NCBI GenBank assembly: GCA_018268355.1
Contig: JAFDWR010000001.1
Span: 22,033-86,032, forward strand
Direction: 5' to 3'
Length of the DNA: 64,000 bases
Origin: Armatimonadota bacterium
GTDB lineage: Bacteria > Armatimonadota > Fimbriimonadia > Fimbriimonadales > Fimbriimonadaceae
Shown here: positions 24,777 to 33,621 of the stretch, piece by piece
Layout of the letters: every line of letters starts with the position of its first letter
Position numbering within the stretch: the first letter of the stretch is position 1
Made by a program: the position numbers and the translations under genes
Notes under the pieces: generated by a model
Database searches by the model: none
What the model was told of the DNA's origin: nothing
The model's input: only the letters and a program-made list of their open reading frames with translations

Positions 24777-26357
24777 TTATTCGACCGGGGTCGACTGAAT
24801 CTTCGGCGGCGACATCAGCTTGCGCACCGGGGCAAACGATCCCGGCGGGCGCGTCTCGCTAAAGAGGCCCCACGCAATCACGCCGTCGATGCTCTCGGGT
24901 TCAAGCAGGTGGAACGCGAGGACGCCGAGCGGCTGGTTGGTCCTGACGACGAATTCACCCTGTTCCACCCGGGCAGAAGCGGTCTCCCAAGTGCCTTCAA
25001 GCCGCACCAGTCGCCGGTTTTGGAACGGACGCGCGGCGGTGACCCATTCGGTGAGCCGATAGAACGTCGTATCCAAGTTCGCGAGGGCGGAAACGCGCTC
25101 AACGCGGATGCCGTGTCGGCGCAGCAACTCGACCACCGGCGTCGCGCTTGCCGGCAGGACATAGCCAGCGGGGAACTTGGCGGTGCGGGTCGCCTTAAAC
25201 CGATCGCAGCTAGGAACGTCGAGGAACTTGATCTTCTTCGGGCGACCGGTGAGCGGTCGGGGTTCGCCAGGGCCAAGGTCTTCAACCGGGAGCTTCGTGT
25301 TCCGCACCGCTTCGAGTTCGGTGCGAATCGCGAGGGCAGGCGCACGGTCAGGGTGGTTGCCCCAAGCCGCAACGCGCGCATCGGCCTGGTCGAAGAGCTG
25401 GATCAGGCGCTTGCGGTTCTCGTCAACAAAGCTGAGCGTGGACCAGACGAACTTCTTGGTCACCTCGATGCGGTCCTTGAACGGGATGTACGTCGCCGCC
25501 TCGCTGAGCAGCGCAAGCCGGTTGCGCAGGCCGACGTAGTTGGTGCAGTAGCGGCCCTCGGGGCCGGTCGTGAGCCAGGCGGGCTTCCCCTTTATCGTTT
25601 CCAGGTTGCCGTAAGGGAAAATCGGCGTCCCGAGCTTGGCCATCTTTCGCTCCAGGGTGGGCGAGAGGACGTTCAGGCCATAACCGTACACGCTTGGCTC
25701 GCCGCCGGGGTGGGTGGGCGCGAGGTAGGTGAGGTCATAGCCGTGGCGGGTTCCGTCGGTGGTGTGGAGGTCCATCATGACGTCCGGCTCCCAGGGCACA
25801 TAGACCGACTTCAGAACGGCCCGCATCTCGTGGGAAACGGCCTTCATCGCGTCGCGATTGAGGTCGAGGCCCTGGCCATTCGCGCGAACGCCGACCATGA
25901 GCGGACCGTCCTGCTCGGGGCGGTTCTTTTCCACGGGGCCAAACTGCTCGTTCCCATCAATGTTGTAGATCGGGGTGACCACGACGACCATCCGACCCGC
26001 GAGGCCCTTCGGTCCGTCTTGGACGAGCTTGCGGAGCACTTCAAGGATCGCTTCCTTGCCCTCGACCTCGCCTGCGTGGATGTTGGCCTGGATATAGACC
26101 ACCGGCCGGCCCAGCTTGCGCGCTTCGGCGCGGCTGGCCACGGGAGGGAAGCTCAGGGTGACAAGCGGGATCCGAACCTGCTTCTCGGTCTCACCGATGA
26201 AGTCCAGGCGAAGCTCGGGGCACTTGGCCTTCAGCGACTCGCAGAACCGGACCACGTCGGCATAGGTGCTCGTCGCCTGATAGTTCGAGCTTTCGGCGGT
26301 GGTGACGGGCCAATCCGTTTGCGTGAGGAGAGAGAGCCAGGCAAGCGAGGCAAGCAT
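24777..26357 (-). CDS. Exported M14-family zinc carboxypeptidase
   Basis: 526 residues with a signal-like start (MLASLAWLSLLTQTD). Zinc ligands are seen as His94 and Glu97 in ANIHAGEVEGKE and a later His in VMMDLHTTDGTRHGYD. The substrate-binding GLDLNRDAMK (the NR pair of M14) is also present. The C-terminal 150 residues form an accessory domain. It probably trims peptides outside the cytoplasm. TAAACT lies exactly 6 bases before the ATG, with no Shine-Dalgarno, suggesting a leaderless mRNA. The osmC gene follows. Confidence 0.87.
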   Translation of the reverse strand: MLASLAWLSLLTQTDWPVTTAESSNYQATSTYADVVRFCESLKAKCPELRLDFIGETEKQVRIPLVTLSFPPVASRAEARKLGRPVVYIQANIHAGEVEGKEAILEVLRKLVQDGPKGLAGRMVVVVTPIYNIDGNEQFGPVEKNRPEQDGPLMVGVRANGQGLDLNRDAMKAVSHEMRAVLKSVYVPWEPDVMMDLHTTDGTRHGYDLTYLAPTHPGGEPSVYGYGLNVLSPTLERKMAKLGTPIFPYGNLETIKGKPAWLTTGPEGRYCTNYVGLRNRLALLSEAATYIPFKDRIEVTKKFVWSTLSFVDENRKRLIQLFDQADARVAAWGNHPDRAPALAIRTELEAVRNTKLPVEDLGPGEPRPLTGRPKKIKFLDVPSCDRFKATRTAKFPAGYVLPASATPVVELLRRHGIRVERVSALANLDTTFYRLTEWVTAARPFQNRRLVRLEGTWETASARVEQGEFVVRTNQPLGVLAFHLLEPESIDGVIAWGLFSETRPPGSFAPVRKLMSPPKIQSTPVE

Positions 26358-26372
26358 GCAGCCAGTTTAGCC

Positions 26373-26418
26373 AAAAAAAGAGTGCGCCTCCCGCCGGGGA
26401 TCGGACAAGAAGCGCACG
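26373..26418 (-). terminator. Rho-independent terminator after the repeat lipoprotein gene
   Basis: On the minus strand GTGCGC and GCGCAC arms close a GC-rich loop region, followed by a run of seven Ts (26373-26379 as As on the plus strand). It ends the 26438-27841 transcript and lies in the promoter region of the M14 gene. Confidence 0.75.
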
Positions 26419-26437
26419 TTTGGAGGAGTGATCAGGG

Positions 26438-27841
26438 TTAGCTGATCGGAGGCAGGATCTTCGCTTCCCGCGCCGTAAAGACGCCGTCCGCAAAACTGCC
26501 TTCGACCTTAACCCGGGTTCCTGCGGGGGCAGAGTTGACCGCGGCATACCAAGTGGCGGCGTTCACCGTCTGGTTGCTGCCGTTCTTGTACTGCGCGTTC
26601 GACGTGTTCACCGTGATGCTCTGGCCGAGGGTGGCGTTGAAGCCTTCCCACTCGCTCAGTCCCAGGGTAAACGTCTTGGCTTCCGCATTGAGGTTGGTCG
26701 CCGAGCCCTTGGCTTCGGCCTCTCCGCCGTTGCCGCCGCCTTGACCATTGCCATCCTCAATCTTCACCTTGGTTGCGGTGAGCGTGTTCGTTCCCGCATT
26801 GTAGGTTCCTTCCGCTTCAACCACGGTTGCGGTTGCGGCCTGGGCATACCAGTCCGTGCTCGTGGTGGTCACGCCGCCACGGAGTCGGAAGATGGTCGAG
26901 CCATTGGTCACGATGTTCACCGTCGAGTTCGAGGGCAAGAAGCCGCCGCACTGACCGGTCGTGATCGTGAAGGTGCCCGCACCGGCGTTGAGGGCCGAGG
27001 GTGCGCCACGAACTTCAGGGTTGTCCTGGCCCGCACCGTCTTCGATCTTCACCGAGGTGGCGTTGAGCACGTTCGTCGTCGTGCTGAACGTGCCGCGAAC
27101 CTCGACGGTTTGGCCATTGGCCAGGGTCGGGCTCGGTTGTCCGTTCGATCGGAAGATCACCGTCGAAGTCGACGTTGCGACGCTGAACGTGCCGTGTCGG
27201 CCGGTCAGGGTGAACGTCTGCTCGGGAGCGGTGCCGTTCAGAGAACTGATCGTGCCCTTGTAGTCTTCGTTCTCATGGCGACCCGGATTACCGACGGTGG
27301 GGTCGGTGACCTTGCGGATCACGGGATTGATCGTGCCCGCCGGGCTCTCGGTCCACTGGGAAAGATCGAAGTCCAGGATGAGATTGTCTCGTCCCGAACC
27401 AAGGTCATCGTCGAGCGTGGCCTGAACCTTCGATCGGCCACCGGTGGTGATCGACGCCGGGAAGGTCTTGTTGGCACCCGTCGTCGCGCCGCCGGTAAAG
27501 ACGACGAGGCTGGGGTCCATGAACACATCGGCACCCACGTATCGACCAGGCGAAACGGAACGCGATGCAAGAAGGGTAAAGCGGGCGCCGGAAGCGTCCC
27601 GAAGGGTTCGCAGATTGATGGTCACGCCATTCGCGTCCTGGAACACCGTTGTCGTGCCGGTTGCCGTTCGAAGGTCGACCTGATAGATCTTCACCCAGAC
27701 GGCGTCATAGCTTGACAAGTTGTCGGTCAGGAACAGAGATAGCGCACCACCGCCACCTCCGGAAGCACCGCCGCCGCCGCAACCGGCGACCAAGGCGATG
27801 CAAAGCGCAGCGAGCCAAAGGAACAGAGATTTGATCTTCAT
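26438..27841 (-). CDS. Lipoprotein with DUF4382-like and repeated DUF5666-like domains
   Basis: About 467 residues. A lipobox (ALVAGC) follows a hydrophobic signal, then a Gly-rich linker. The first domain (LSLFLTDNLSSYDAVWVKIY, VNLR-type continuation) resembles DUF4382. Three repeated beta-rich modules follow, each ending in LNATSVKIEDG, LTATKVKIEDG or VFTAREAKI, like DUF5666. Such proteins sit on the outer envelope surface and their role is unknown. ATG 27841 is chosen because GAGG precedes it and the signal begins there. Confidence 0.8.
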   Translation of the reverse strand: MKIKSLFLWLAALCIALVAGCGGGGASGGGGGALSLFLTDNLSSYDAVWVKIYQVDLRTATGTTTVFQDANGVTINLRTLRDASGARFTLLASRSVSPGRYVGADVFMDPSLVVFTGGATTGANKTFPASITTGGRSKVQATLDDDLGSGRDNLILDFDLSQWTESPAGTINPVIRKVTDPTVGNPGRHENEDYKGTISSLNGTAPEQTFTLTGRHGTFSVATSTSTVIFRSNGQPSPTLANGQTVEVRGTFSTTTNVLNATSVKIEDGAGQDNPEVRGAPSALNAGAGTFTITTGQCGGFLPSNSTVNIVTNGSTIFRLRGGVTTTSTDWYAQAATATVVEAEGTYNAGTNTLTATKVKIEDGNGQGGGNGGEAEAKGSATNLNAEAKTFTLGLSEWEGFNATLGQSITVNTSNAQYKNGSNQTVNAATWYAAVNSAPAGTRVKVEGSFADGVFTAREAKILPPIS

Positions 27842-27863
27842 ATCCACCTCACTCAAACGAAAG

Positions 27864-27899
27864 AGGTGCCAAGTGAACCGAATAATTCACCTGGCACCT
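27864..27899 (-). terminator. Terminator-like hairpin after the PrpD-family gene
   Basis: AGGTGCCAAGTGAA pairs with TTCACCTGGCACCT (one mismatch in 14) around an 8-base loop. On the minus strand it lies 25 bases after the stop of the gene at 27924 and is followed by CTTTCGTTT. It may also overlap promoter elements of the lipoprotein gene. Confidence 0.65.
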
Positions 27900-27923
27900 T
27901 TACCTGCAGAATTTTCGCAAGAA

Positions 27924-29522
27924 CTAGTCGATGGCTTCGTACCCTGGGCGGCTCGCGAGTTCAACGTTGTAGAGGTCGAGCACTTGGGCCGGGTTGAGAT
28001 GCGGCAGTGATTCCAGCCGATCGACGAGCGGTCCCGCCGATGCGCCGTCGGGCAGGGCGATGCCGCCGAGGAGTGCGAACTTGTGGTCGAGGATGTCCTT
28101 CAGGTTCGCGTTCGTGTTGCGTGCATGGCCCGCGGGGTACATGACGAGGCCGGAATCGACTGAGTCGCCGTCGATGCTGGTCACAACGACCGAGGTCGGG
28201 ATGCCGTCCGGATAGCGCTTGTCGTACTCGGGACCGCCGTGCGAGAAGTGGATCTTGTCCATCAGTGAGCGGGTCACCGGGTGGAAGATCGCGCCCTCGC
28301 TGACCTGGTAATCATACGGGGACAGCATGAGCGACTTCCAGACATCGTCGTGCGCGCCTTCGCTCTTTTCGAAGGGTCCGTGCTCGAGCGCCTTTCGGAT
28401 GAGGGTCGCGACGATGTAGGCCATCGAGTGGTCCGCGCTTTGGCGGGTGCGCGGGTCCTTCTTCATCGGGTTGCCGATGATGCCAAAAGCGGGCTCATAG
28501 GCAACGATTTCGATCGATTCGATCTTGCCGCCGCTGGCATCGGTGAGGAGGTCGGGCCGAGCGTCGATGAAGTCGATGATCGCCTGGAGCGCGCCCGCCG
28601 ACTGGTGCTCATAAAGCCCGAGCTTAAAGTGCATGCCCATGACGGCGAAGTCGTCGCCCGAGTGGGAGAGGTGGAGGTCGAACGGGCTGTCGCCCTGTTC
28701 CTTCCATCGCTGCGCGCCTTCGGTGGTGGGTTCAAAGAAGCGGAAGATCGCTTCGGGGTTGCGGTAGATGTCCTTCGGGCCGATGAAGCCCTTCATCGCG
28801 CGCTTCATGCTGAGCACGGCGACTTCCGAACTGATCGCCGCGCTTGCGCCCTTGCTATCGCTGAGCTGTTTGCCTGCGCGGATCGCTCGCCACGGGATGT
28901 AGTGGGCGACGACCATGCCGATCGCGCTTTCGATCTGCTCGGCGGTGGCACCCATCAGCGCGCCATAGGTTGCCGCGCTCGCGATTGCGCCGTGGACGAC
29001 GTGGTCGATCTTGTAGGTCTTGAGGCTGAAAACTTCGGCGAGTCGTCCCCGAATCTCGTCGAGGAGGACCATCGCCTTGAGCGCGGTGGCACCGTCGAGG
29101 CCGCGCTGTTGGCAAGCGGCGACAGCGACGCCATAGAAGTCGTTGTGGCCGAACTCACCGGCGGTGTGGCCGAGCTCAGGTCGGAATCCGAAGTTGGTGC
29201 CGTTGCTGTCCCATTCGCGGACCGCTGAGTTGTTCGCGACAACCGCCTTTTCGGCCTTGACGCGAGTGGTGGAGCCGAAAACGGTCGCGCCACCTTCGTC
29301 GGGGTAGTCGAGGGCCTCGGCGCGCAGGATGGTCGGTGCGTTGGTTTCGAGGGCAAGGGCAGAGAGCCCGCAGAGCACGGCGTCGGTGTGGAACCAGCGG
29401 GTTCGCTCAAGGACGGCGGGGCTGGGTCCAGGTCCAAGCGCGCCCGACATGAAGTCGATGGCAAATTGGCCGATGCCGAGGGCTTGGTTTTCGTTGCGAG
29501 GGAGGGTCACCGAAGTGCTCAT
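27924..29522 (-). CDS. MmgE/PrpD-family protein (2-methylcitrate dehydratase-like)
   Basis: 532 residues. PrpD-family blocks include AVVANNSAVREWDSNGT, HVVHGAIASAATYGAL, SDSKGASAAISSEVAVLS and PDGIPTSVVVTS. PrpD dehydrates 2-methylcitrate in propionate breakdown. The family also includes cis-aconitate decarboxylase-like and iminodisuccinate-related enzymes, so the substrate is open. No methylcitrate synthase or lyase gene lies nearby. Length is slightly above the usual 480. It stands alone, ended by a hairpin. Confidence 0.88.
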   Translation of the reverse strand: MSTSVTLPRNENQALGIGQFAIDFMSGALGPGPSPAVLERTRWFHTDAVLCGLSALALETNAPTILRAEALDYPDEGGATVFGSTTRVKAEKAVVANNSAVREWDSNGTNFGFRPELGHTAGEFGHNDFYGVAVAACQQRGLDGATALKAMVLLDEIRGRLAEVFSLKTYKIDHVVHGAIASAATYGALMGATAEQIESAIGMVVAHYIPWRAIRAGKQLSDSKGASAAISSEVAVLSMKRAMKGFIGPKDIYRNPEAIFRFFEPTTEGAQRWKEQGDSPFDLHLSHSGDDFAVMGMHFKLGLYEHQSAGALQAIIDFIDARPDLLTDASGGKIESIEIVAYEPAFGIIGNPMKKDPRTRQSADHSMAYIVATLIRKALEHGPFEKSEGAHDDVWKSLMLSPYDYQVSEGAIFHPVTRSLMDKIHFSHGGPEYDKRYPDGIPTSVVVTSIDGDSVDSGLVMYPAGHARNTNANLKDILDHKFALLGGIALPDGASAGPLVDRLESLPHLNPAQVLDLYNVELASRPGYEAID

Positions 29523-29663
29523 GGGGTCTATTTTGGCACCTCGCAGGGTTGGCGAGTTTTGTCCTTTGCCGGGGTAGATTCTTGGTGATAGGGGCTATTC
29601 CAATTCTCGCGACGCCCCCAACCCCGATCTTGTACGTCGGCTGACTTCACTAAAGAGCCTTCC

Positions 29664-30167
29664 ATGAACCTAAACTGCCGACCCCTCCAGAAGATCCAGA
29701 TCTCGCGTTATGGCCACAGCCACTTCAAGGACGGGCACTACCTCTTTCATAACGAGGAGATCCCCGTTTCACTCCATCCACCGTCCATGAAGGGTGACCA
29801 CCGAGTGCAGTTCCTCAAGATGGAGGACATTGAGTCGGTCGTCGCCTATCCCGAGACTCTGGAGGACGTTGATCTCGACGAGCTGATTGGCGGCTACAAC
29901 CTCAAAAAGAAGACCGAGTGGCCCGACGTCGTCGAGCGGGTGTGCGAGCTCGGGGTCCCAACCACGATCATTACGACCGAGCGCACCAACTATAACGGCG
30001 TTTTCGTATCGGCAGACAGTGAAGAGTGCGTTTTTGCGATCTACAAGTGCAGCGCAATGGCCTACGAGGGCGACCTCTTTATCCGCACCGATGACGTGGT
30101 CCAGATGACAGTTGGACTCGCTTACGCGAGCCACATCCTCTGGGCCATGAGTACGCGAAGGTCGTAG
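29664..30167 (+). CDS. Protein of unknown function
   Basis: 167 residues, soluble, acidic middle (MEDIESVVAYPETLEDVDLD). The C-terminal half (VPTTIITTERTNYNGVFVSA, DSEECVFAIYKCSAMAYEGD) suggests a small alpha/beta fold, but no family is recognised. TAAAGA lies 7 bases before the ATG. It is a single gene flanked by a divergent PrpD-like gene and a GC-rich repeat. Confidence 0.5.
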   Translation: MNLNCRPLQKIQISRYGHSHFKDGHYLFHNEEIPVSLHPPSMKGDHRVQFLKMEDIESVVAYPETLEDVDLDELIGGYNLKKKTEWPDVVERVCELGVPTTIITTERTNYNGVFVSADSEECVFAIYKCSAMAYEGDLFIRTDDVVQMTVGLAYASHILWAMSTRRS

Positions 30168-30392
30168 CGGACTCGCGCCCGCCCGAGGCCCCACCCTCAC
30201 CTCGCTTCGCTCGGCTCCGCCCGGGCGCGGGGACAACTCGGCGACCCCACGACAAATACAGATCTAGCTATCTACATTCAGCAGGAAACCGTGACTGTGC
30301 TCCAGGGCTGCTGAAGGGATATGTGAAGCTCGGAATCCGTCGGTTTCCTATGTCTTCTTCCCAAGATCCTTCCATCGTGAGAGAATGCAGGG
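30168..30392. other. Intergenic stretch with a GC-rich repeat
   Basis: Contains the element at 30174-30229 (CGCGCCCG and CGGGCGCG arms enclosing CTCGCTTCGCTC). After that there is AT-richer unique sequence leading to the FHA gene. No gene is seen. Confidence 0.5.
30174..30229. repeat. GC-rich interspersed hairpin element (copy b)
   Basis: Outer arms CGCGCCCG and CGGGCGCG enclose a middle with CCTCGCTTCGCTCGG. Related in layout to 22400-22466 and 43889-43943. Confidence 0.45.
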
Positions 30393-31535
30393 GTGGAACT
30401 GGTACTTCACGGCGTCGCGGGACCCTATGCTGGCCGCTCGGCTCAGTTAACGCAACCTGAGATTGTGATCGGGCGCGATCCTTCCAGTAACATCCCGCTC
30501 AACGACCCACAACTCAGTCGGATGCACGCCAAGCTGTTCATCCCGGGCGGTCGCTGGCACCTCGCCGACCTCGGGTCCACGAATGGCACTTTTCTCAATG
30601 GCTCAAAGATCGGAGCGGCTCCAGTCCCGATCTCGGACGGCGCCGTCCTGAATATCGGCGGCAGCTCCTTCCGTATCGAGTTGCGGGGCGCCGTCGCTGC
30701 GACGATCCTTCCGCCTTCGCCGCCGAGCATGGCGCCGATTCCGCCGCCCGTCTACACACCTCCCGCGAAACGGCCGTGGGGCAGGGCACTCCAAGAGGCG
30801 CTATCGGTCTATGAGAAGGGCATACGAGACGTCATGCGGGACGGTGTCATCACCCAAGCGGAAGCGGCCGACCTCAAACGCGTCCAGGACAGGCTCGGTC
30901 TGACCGACGCCGACACGCTGGAAATGCGCGCCTCGGCCTTTATCAGCCTGAGCGACATGGCGATCCAGCAGGACAGGCCCGACCTGCAGGACGCCAACAA
31001 CCACCTCCTCGATTCGCTAGGCCTGGCGGGATTGGGGCATCCTGGCGTTGTCGCCGCCTGCACCCGCGCACTCGCGCATGAATATCTATCGCTCATCCGC
31101 CAGGGCCAGATGCCGATCTGCGGCGACTCCGCCCTGAACCTTGCGGACGGTGAGGTCTCCCATGTCGAGCTCGGCGCGGCACTGCTCGAGGAGCGCGTCG
31201 TGAATTCGGGATGGGTTGGAGGCAACACGGGTGTTAGCTTCAGGGTCGCCAAGGGAGTGAGGTTCCACGTCGGCGGCACGCGCGGCCGCAGGGTAAGCGA
31301 GCGAGCGGTCGTTCCTGTGAGCCACGGACTGCTTGCAATCACCAACCATCGGATCGCATTCCTCGGCAACCCGAAGTCCTTCGAGGCGAAGTGGAGCAGG
31401 GTGATGGGCGTCGAGCCCTTCGGCGACGGCCTTACGGTGTTCATCGCCAACCGCGCCAAAGCGCCGACGGTGCAGTACGTGCAGCCTGAGCTGGCGGAGG
31501 TCGTCGCCGCGATCTGTTCAGCGTACATTTCCTGA
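30393..31535 (+). CDS. FHA-domain protein with C-terminal PH-like domain
   Basis: 380 residues from a GTG. The FHA domain occupies about 1-90: GRDPSSNIPLND, then SRMHAKLFIPGG and LGSTNGTFLNG, all key phosphothreonine-binding residues present. A Pro-rich linker (about 110-130) follows. Then comes a helical segment (ALQEALSVYEKGIRDVMRDG) that resembles an EF-hand/TerB-like calcium or scaffold region. The C-terminal 140 residues (SFRVAKGVRFHVGGTRGRRV and LLAITNHRIAFLG) form a bacterial PH-like domain. Probably a cytoplasmic adaptor reading Ser/Thr kinase signals. No kinase gene is near. Confidence 0.82.
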   Translation: MELVLHGVAGPYAGRSAQLTQPEIVIGRDPSSNIPLNDPQLSRMHAKLFIPGGRWHLADLGSTNGTFLNGSKIGAAPVPISDGAVLNIGGSSFRIELRGAVAATILPPSPPSMAPIPPPVYTPPAKRPWGRALQEALSVYEKGIRDVMRDGVITQAEAADLKRVQDRLGLTDADTLEMRASAFISLSDMAIQQDRPDLQDANNHLLDSLGLAGLGHPGVVAACTRALAHEYLSLIRQGQMPICGDSALNLADGEVSHVELGAALLEERVVNSGWVGGNTGVSFRVAKGVRFHVGGTRGRRVSERAVVPVSHGLLAITNHRIAFLGNPKSFEAKWSRVMGVEPFGDGLTVFIANRAKAPTVQYVQPELAEVVAAICSAYIS

Positions 31536-31845
31536 AAGATCGCATCGCCTCCAAGGTCGGCCTGCTCTCTGGCACGCAACCCGTCGACGACGGCCTTCGA
31601 CGCCATGTCGGAAGCGTCGCGGACGTGTAACCAACAGAAGACCGAAGCCGATTGCTGTACTCGTCTCGGCGGCGCGTCCCGCCAAGCGAGGCGAGGGTTT
31701 GGCTCGGGCGGGCGCGAGTCGCCTGCCCCAGAGCACGCCTCGTCGCCACCCTTTTCGCCTGGGCATAAGACGGCCGTGGTCCGGTGTCTGCTGGAAGCCG
31801 CTCGGAACTTCTGTTCCCTGGTTTCGGAGAGATGCCTGCCCCCAT

Positions 31846-31905
31846 CCCCCTGTCTCTGGGCGAAGGAGCGAAGCGACGAGGGCGAGGACGGGCGGAGACA
31901 GGGGG
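31846..31905. repeat. Inverted repeat with 11-base perfect arms
   Basis: CCCCCTGTCTC (31846-31856) and GAGACAGGGGG (31895-31905) enclose a middle containing GGAGCGAAGCGACGAGGG. The right arm word GGCGGAGACAGGGGGA reappears at about 32085-32100 in the tandem array. Confidence 0.7.
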
Positions 31906-31926
31906 ACATTGGCAGAATCAGGAGCC

Positions 31927-32100
31927 GCCTGCCCCATAGCACGCCTTTGCACATTGACTAGCCCGGGGACAGCCTGCCCCATAGCTCGCTTTAGCCCACT
32001 GACCATCTCGGGGACAGCGGGCAGAGACAGGGGGCCGCCTGCCCCATAGCACGCCTTAGCCCACGGACCAACTCGGGGACAGCGGGCGGAGACAGGGGGA
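31927..32100. repeat. Tandem array of about 45-65-base units
   Basis: Three successive units begin with GCCTGCCCCATAGC at 31927, 31972 and 32037 and contain CTCGGGGACAGCGGGC and GAGACAGGGGG. Units 2 and 3 are 65 and 64 bases and closely alike; unit 1 is shortened to 45. Partial words of the unit occur upstream at 31721 and 31834. Not CRISPR: there are no unrelated spacers. Confidence 0.8.
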
Positions 32101-32265
32101 TCAGCAAAACCAGAGAGACCTCAACCACCTACCCACTCCCCAAAAAGGGAAAAAGAAAACCCTCACAACCGTCTTCAGCTTTCACTTTCCCCCGTTATGA
32201 TCAGCAAATCCCTTTCCGACGATTCATAGAGATGCCTACCCAAAAAGTGGCATCAGGGGAAAGGA

Positions 32266-33471
32266 ATGCCTCATTTTCAGTACACGGCTATCGATAGTTC
32301 AGGGCGAGTGGTCCGCGCCACGATGGAAGCGGACAACGAACAGCTTGTCTTTGCACGGTTGAGAGACCAGTCGCTTCACTGCACCGACATCAAGCGGGCA
32401 GGGAAGACGTCGTCGGGCACAAAGTTCGGCCAGAAGAAGATGAAGCCAAAGAGCCTCGTCGTCTTCTCGCGACAGTTCGCGACGATGATTGATGCGGGTA
32501 TCCCGATTCTCCGTTGTCTTGATATTCTCGCTGGTCAGTGCAAAGAGCCCGCCCTCAAGGCCGCGCTCGAAGTGGTGACCCAAGATGTGAAGTCGGGTAT
32601 GTCCCTCAACGAGGCCCTGACCAAGCATCCAGCCATCTTTAACAAGCTCTACGTCAACATGATCCGGGCGGCCGAACTGGGAGGCATCCTCGACCAGATT
32701 CTCGACCGGCTTGCCGGCTTCCTTGAATACGAAGCCGAGATCAAGGGCAAGATCAAGTCCGCGATGATGTATCCCATCCTCGTCCTTGCCTTCTCCCAGA
32801 TCATGCTCTTCGCCCTGTTCTCGTTCGTTCTTCCGAAGTTCAAAGAGATCTTCGTGGGCATGAACGTCCAGATGCCGCCGGTCACCGCCGCGCTCTTTGC
32901 TGCGGGTGACTTCATGAACAAGTTCTGGTGGGTCATCCTCCTGTTCCTGTTCGGCGCTTACATGGGCTTCAAGGCGTGGGCAAAGACCCCCAAGGGCAAG
33001 TTCCAAGTCGACTTTGTCAAGCTGCGCATCCCGATCGTGGGTGAGCTCACGCTCAAGATGAGCATTGCTCGCTTCTCGCGAACCTTCGGAACGCTGATCA
33101 ACTCGGGCGTCCCGATGATGCGTTCGCTCGAAATCGTCGGCGAAACCCTTGGCAACAAGGTGCTTTCCCAGGCGATCGATACGACCCGGGCCAGCATCCG
33201 AGAGGGTAACAAGCTCAGCTCGCCGCTCATCCAGTCGGGACTGTTCCCGAACATGGTGACGACGATGATCGACATCGGCGAAGAGTCGGGACGACTCTCC
33301 GAGATGCTGGTCAAGGTCGGCGACTTTTATGACCAAGAGGTCGAGACCACGGTGAAGGGCCTCACCTCGATGATCGAGCCGATGCTGATCATCTTCCTCG
33401 GTGTCGTGGTGGGCTTCATCGCCATCTCGATCATGACGCCGATCTTCAAGCTGGTGAACAGCGTGCAATAA
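32266..33471 (+). CDS. pilC: Type IV pilus/type II secretion inner-membrane platform protein PilC
   Basis: 401 residues. Two T2SSF domains: FSRQFATMIDAGIPILRCLD at about 70-90 and RFSRTFGTLINSGVPMMRSL at about 270-290. Each is followed by the usual membrane segments, and the end MIEPMLIIFLGVVVGFIAIS is typical. PilC organises the pilus motor in the inner membrane. pilB, pilT and pilin genes are not adjacent. AAAGGA precedes the ATG. A hairpin with weak terminator character follows the stop before the sigma-factor gene. Confidence 0.93.
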   Translation: MPHFQYTAIDSSGRVVRATMEADNEQLVFARLRDQSLHCTDIKRAGKTSSGTKFGQKKMKPKSLVVFSRQFATMIDAGIPILRCLDILAGQCKEPALKAALEVVTQDVKSGMSLNEALTKHPAIFNKLYVNMIRAAELGGILDQILDRLAGFLEYEAEIKGKIKSAMMYPILVLAFSQIMLFALFSFVLPKFKEIFVGMNVQMPPVTAALFAAGDFMNKFWWVILLFLFGAYMGFKAWAKTPKGKFQVDFVKLRIPIVGELTLKMSIARFSRTFGTLINSGVPMMRSLEIVGETLGNKVLSQAIDTTRASIREGNKLSSPLIQSGLFPNMVTTMIDIGEESGRLSEMLVKVGDFYDQEVETTVKGLTSMIEPMLIIFLGVVVGFIAISIMTPIFKLVNSVQ

Positions 33472-33484
33472 GCCGCGGTTCTTC

Positions 33485-33520
33485 GCCGGGAAGGGACCCA
33501 GGGATCAGGTCCTTCCCGGC
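33485..33520 (+). terminator. Hairpin between pilC and sigma-GGDEF genes
   Basis: GCCGGGAAGGGACC pairs with GGTCCTTCCCGGC (one bulge). The next T-run begins about 17 bases later (33538-33543), so this may be a weak terminator or attenuator allowing partial read-through into the sigma-factor gene. Confidence 0.6.
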
Positions 33521-33621
33521 AAAAGAGCCCCCAGTGATTGTTTTTTCGGCCGGAAGCAGGAAGCAGAAGGCCCCGATTGAACGGAACCGCAAGGATCGTG
33601 GTTCCGAATGGAGTCAAAGGA

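Larger units (their letters stand above)
31536..32265. other. 730-base non-coding stretch with tandem and inverted repeats
   Basis: Between the FHA gene and pilC. It contains several GCCTGCCCCA copies, a tandem array at 31927-32100, and an inverted repeat at 31846-31905. Frames on the minus strand cross it, but their repeated peptide words follow the DNA repeats in shifting frames, so they are not genes. The last 100 bases carry the pilC upstream region and AAAGGA before its start. Confidence 0.7.

Noticed and set aside
24909..26441. 510-codon open frame antisense to the M14 peptidase
   Set aside because: The opposite strand has signal peptide and zinc motifs; this frame has neither.
31518..32006. 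Minus-strand frame with repeated AMGQA words
   Set aside because: The repeats are at DNA level and occur in different frames; no family and no ribosome site. Treated as non-coding repeat array.
31927..32100. CRISPR array
   Set aside because: Units are contiguous and alike with no unique spacers, and no cas gene is present.
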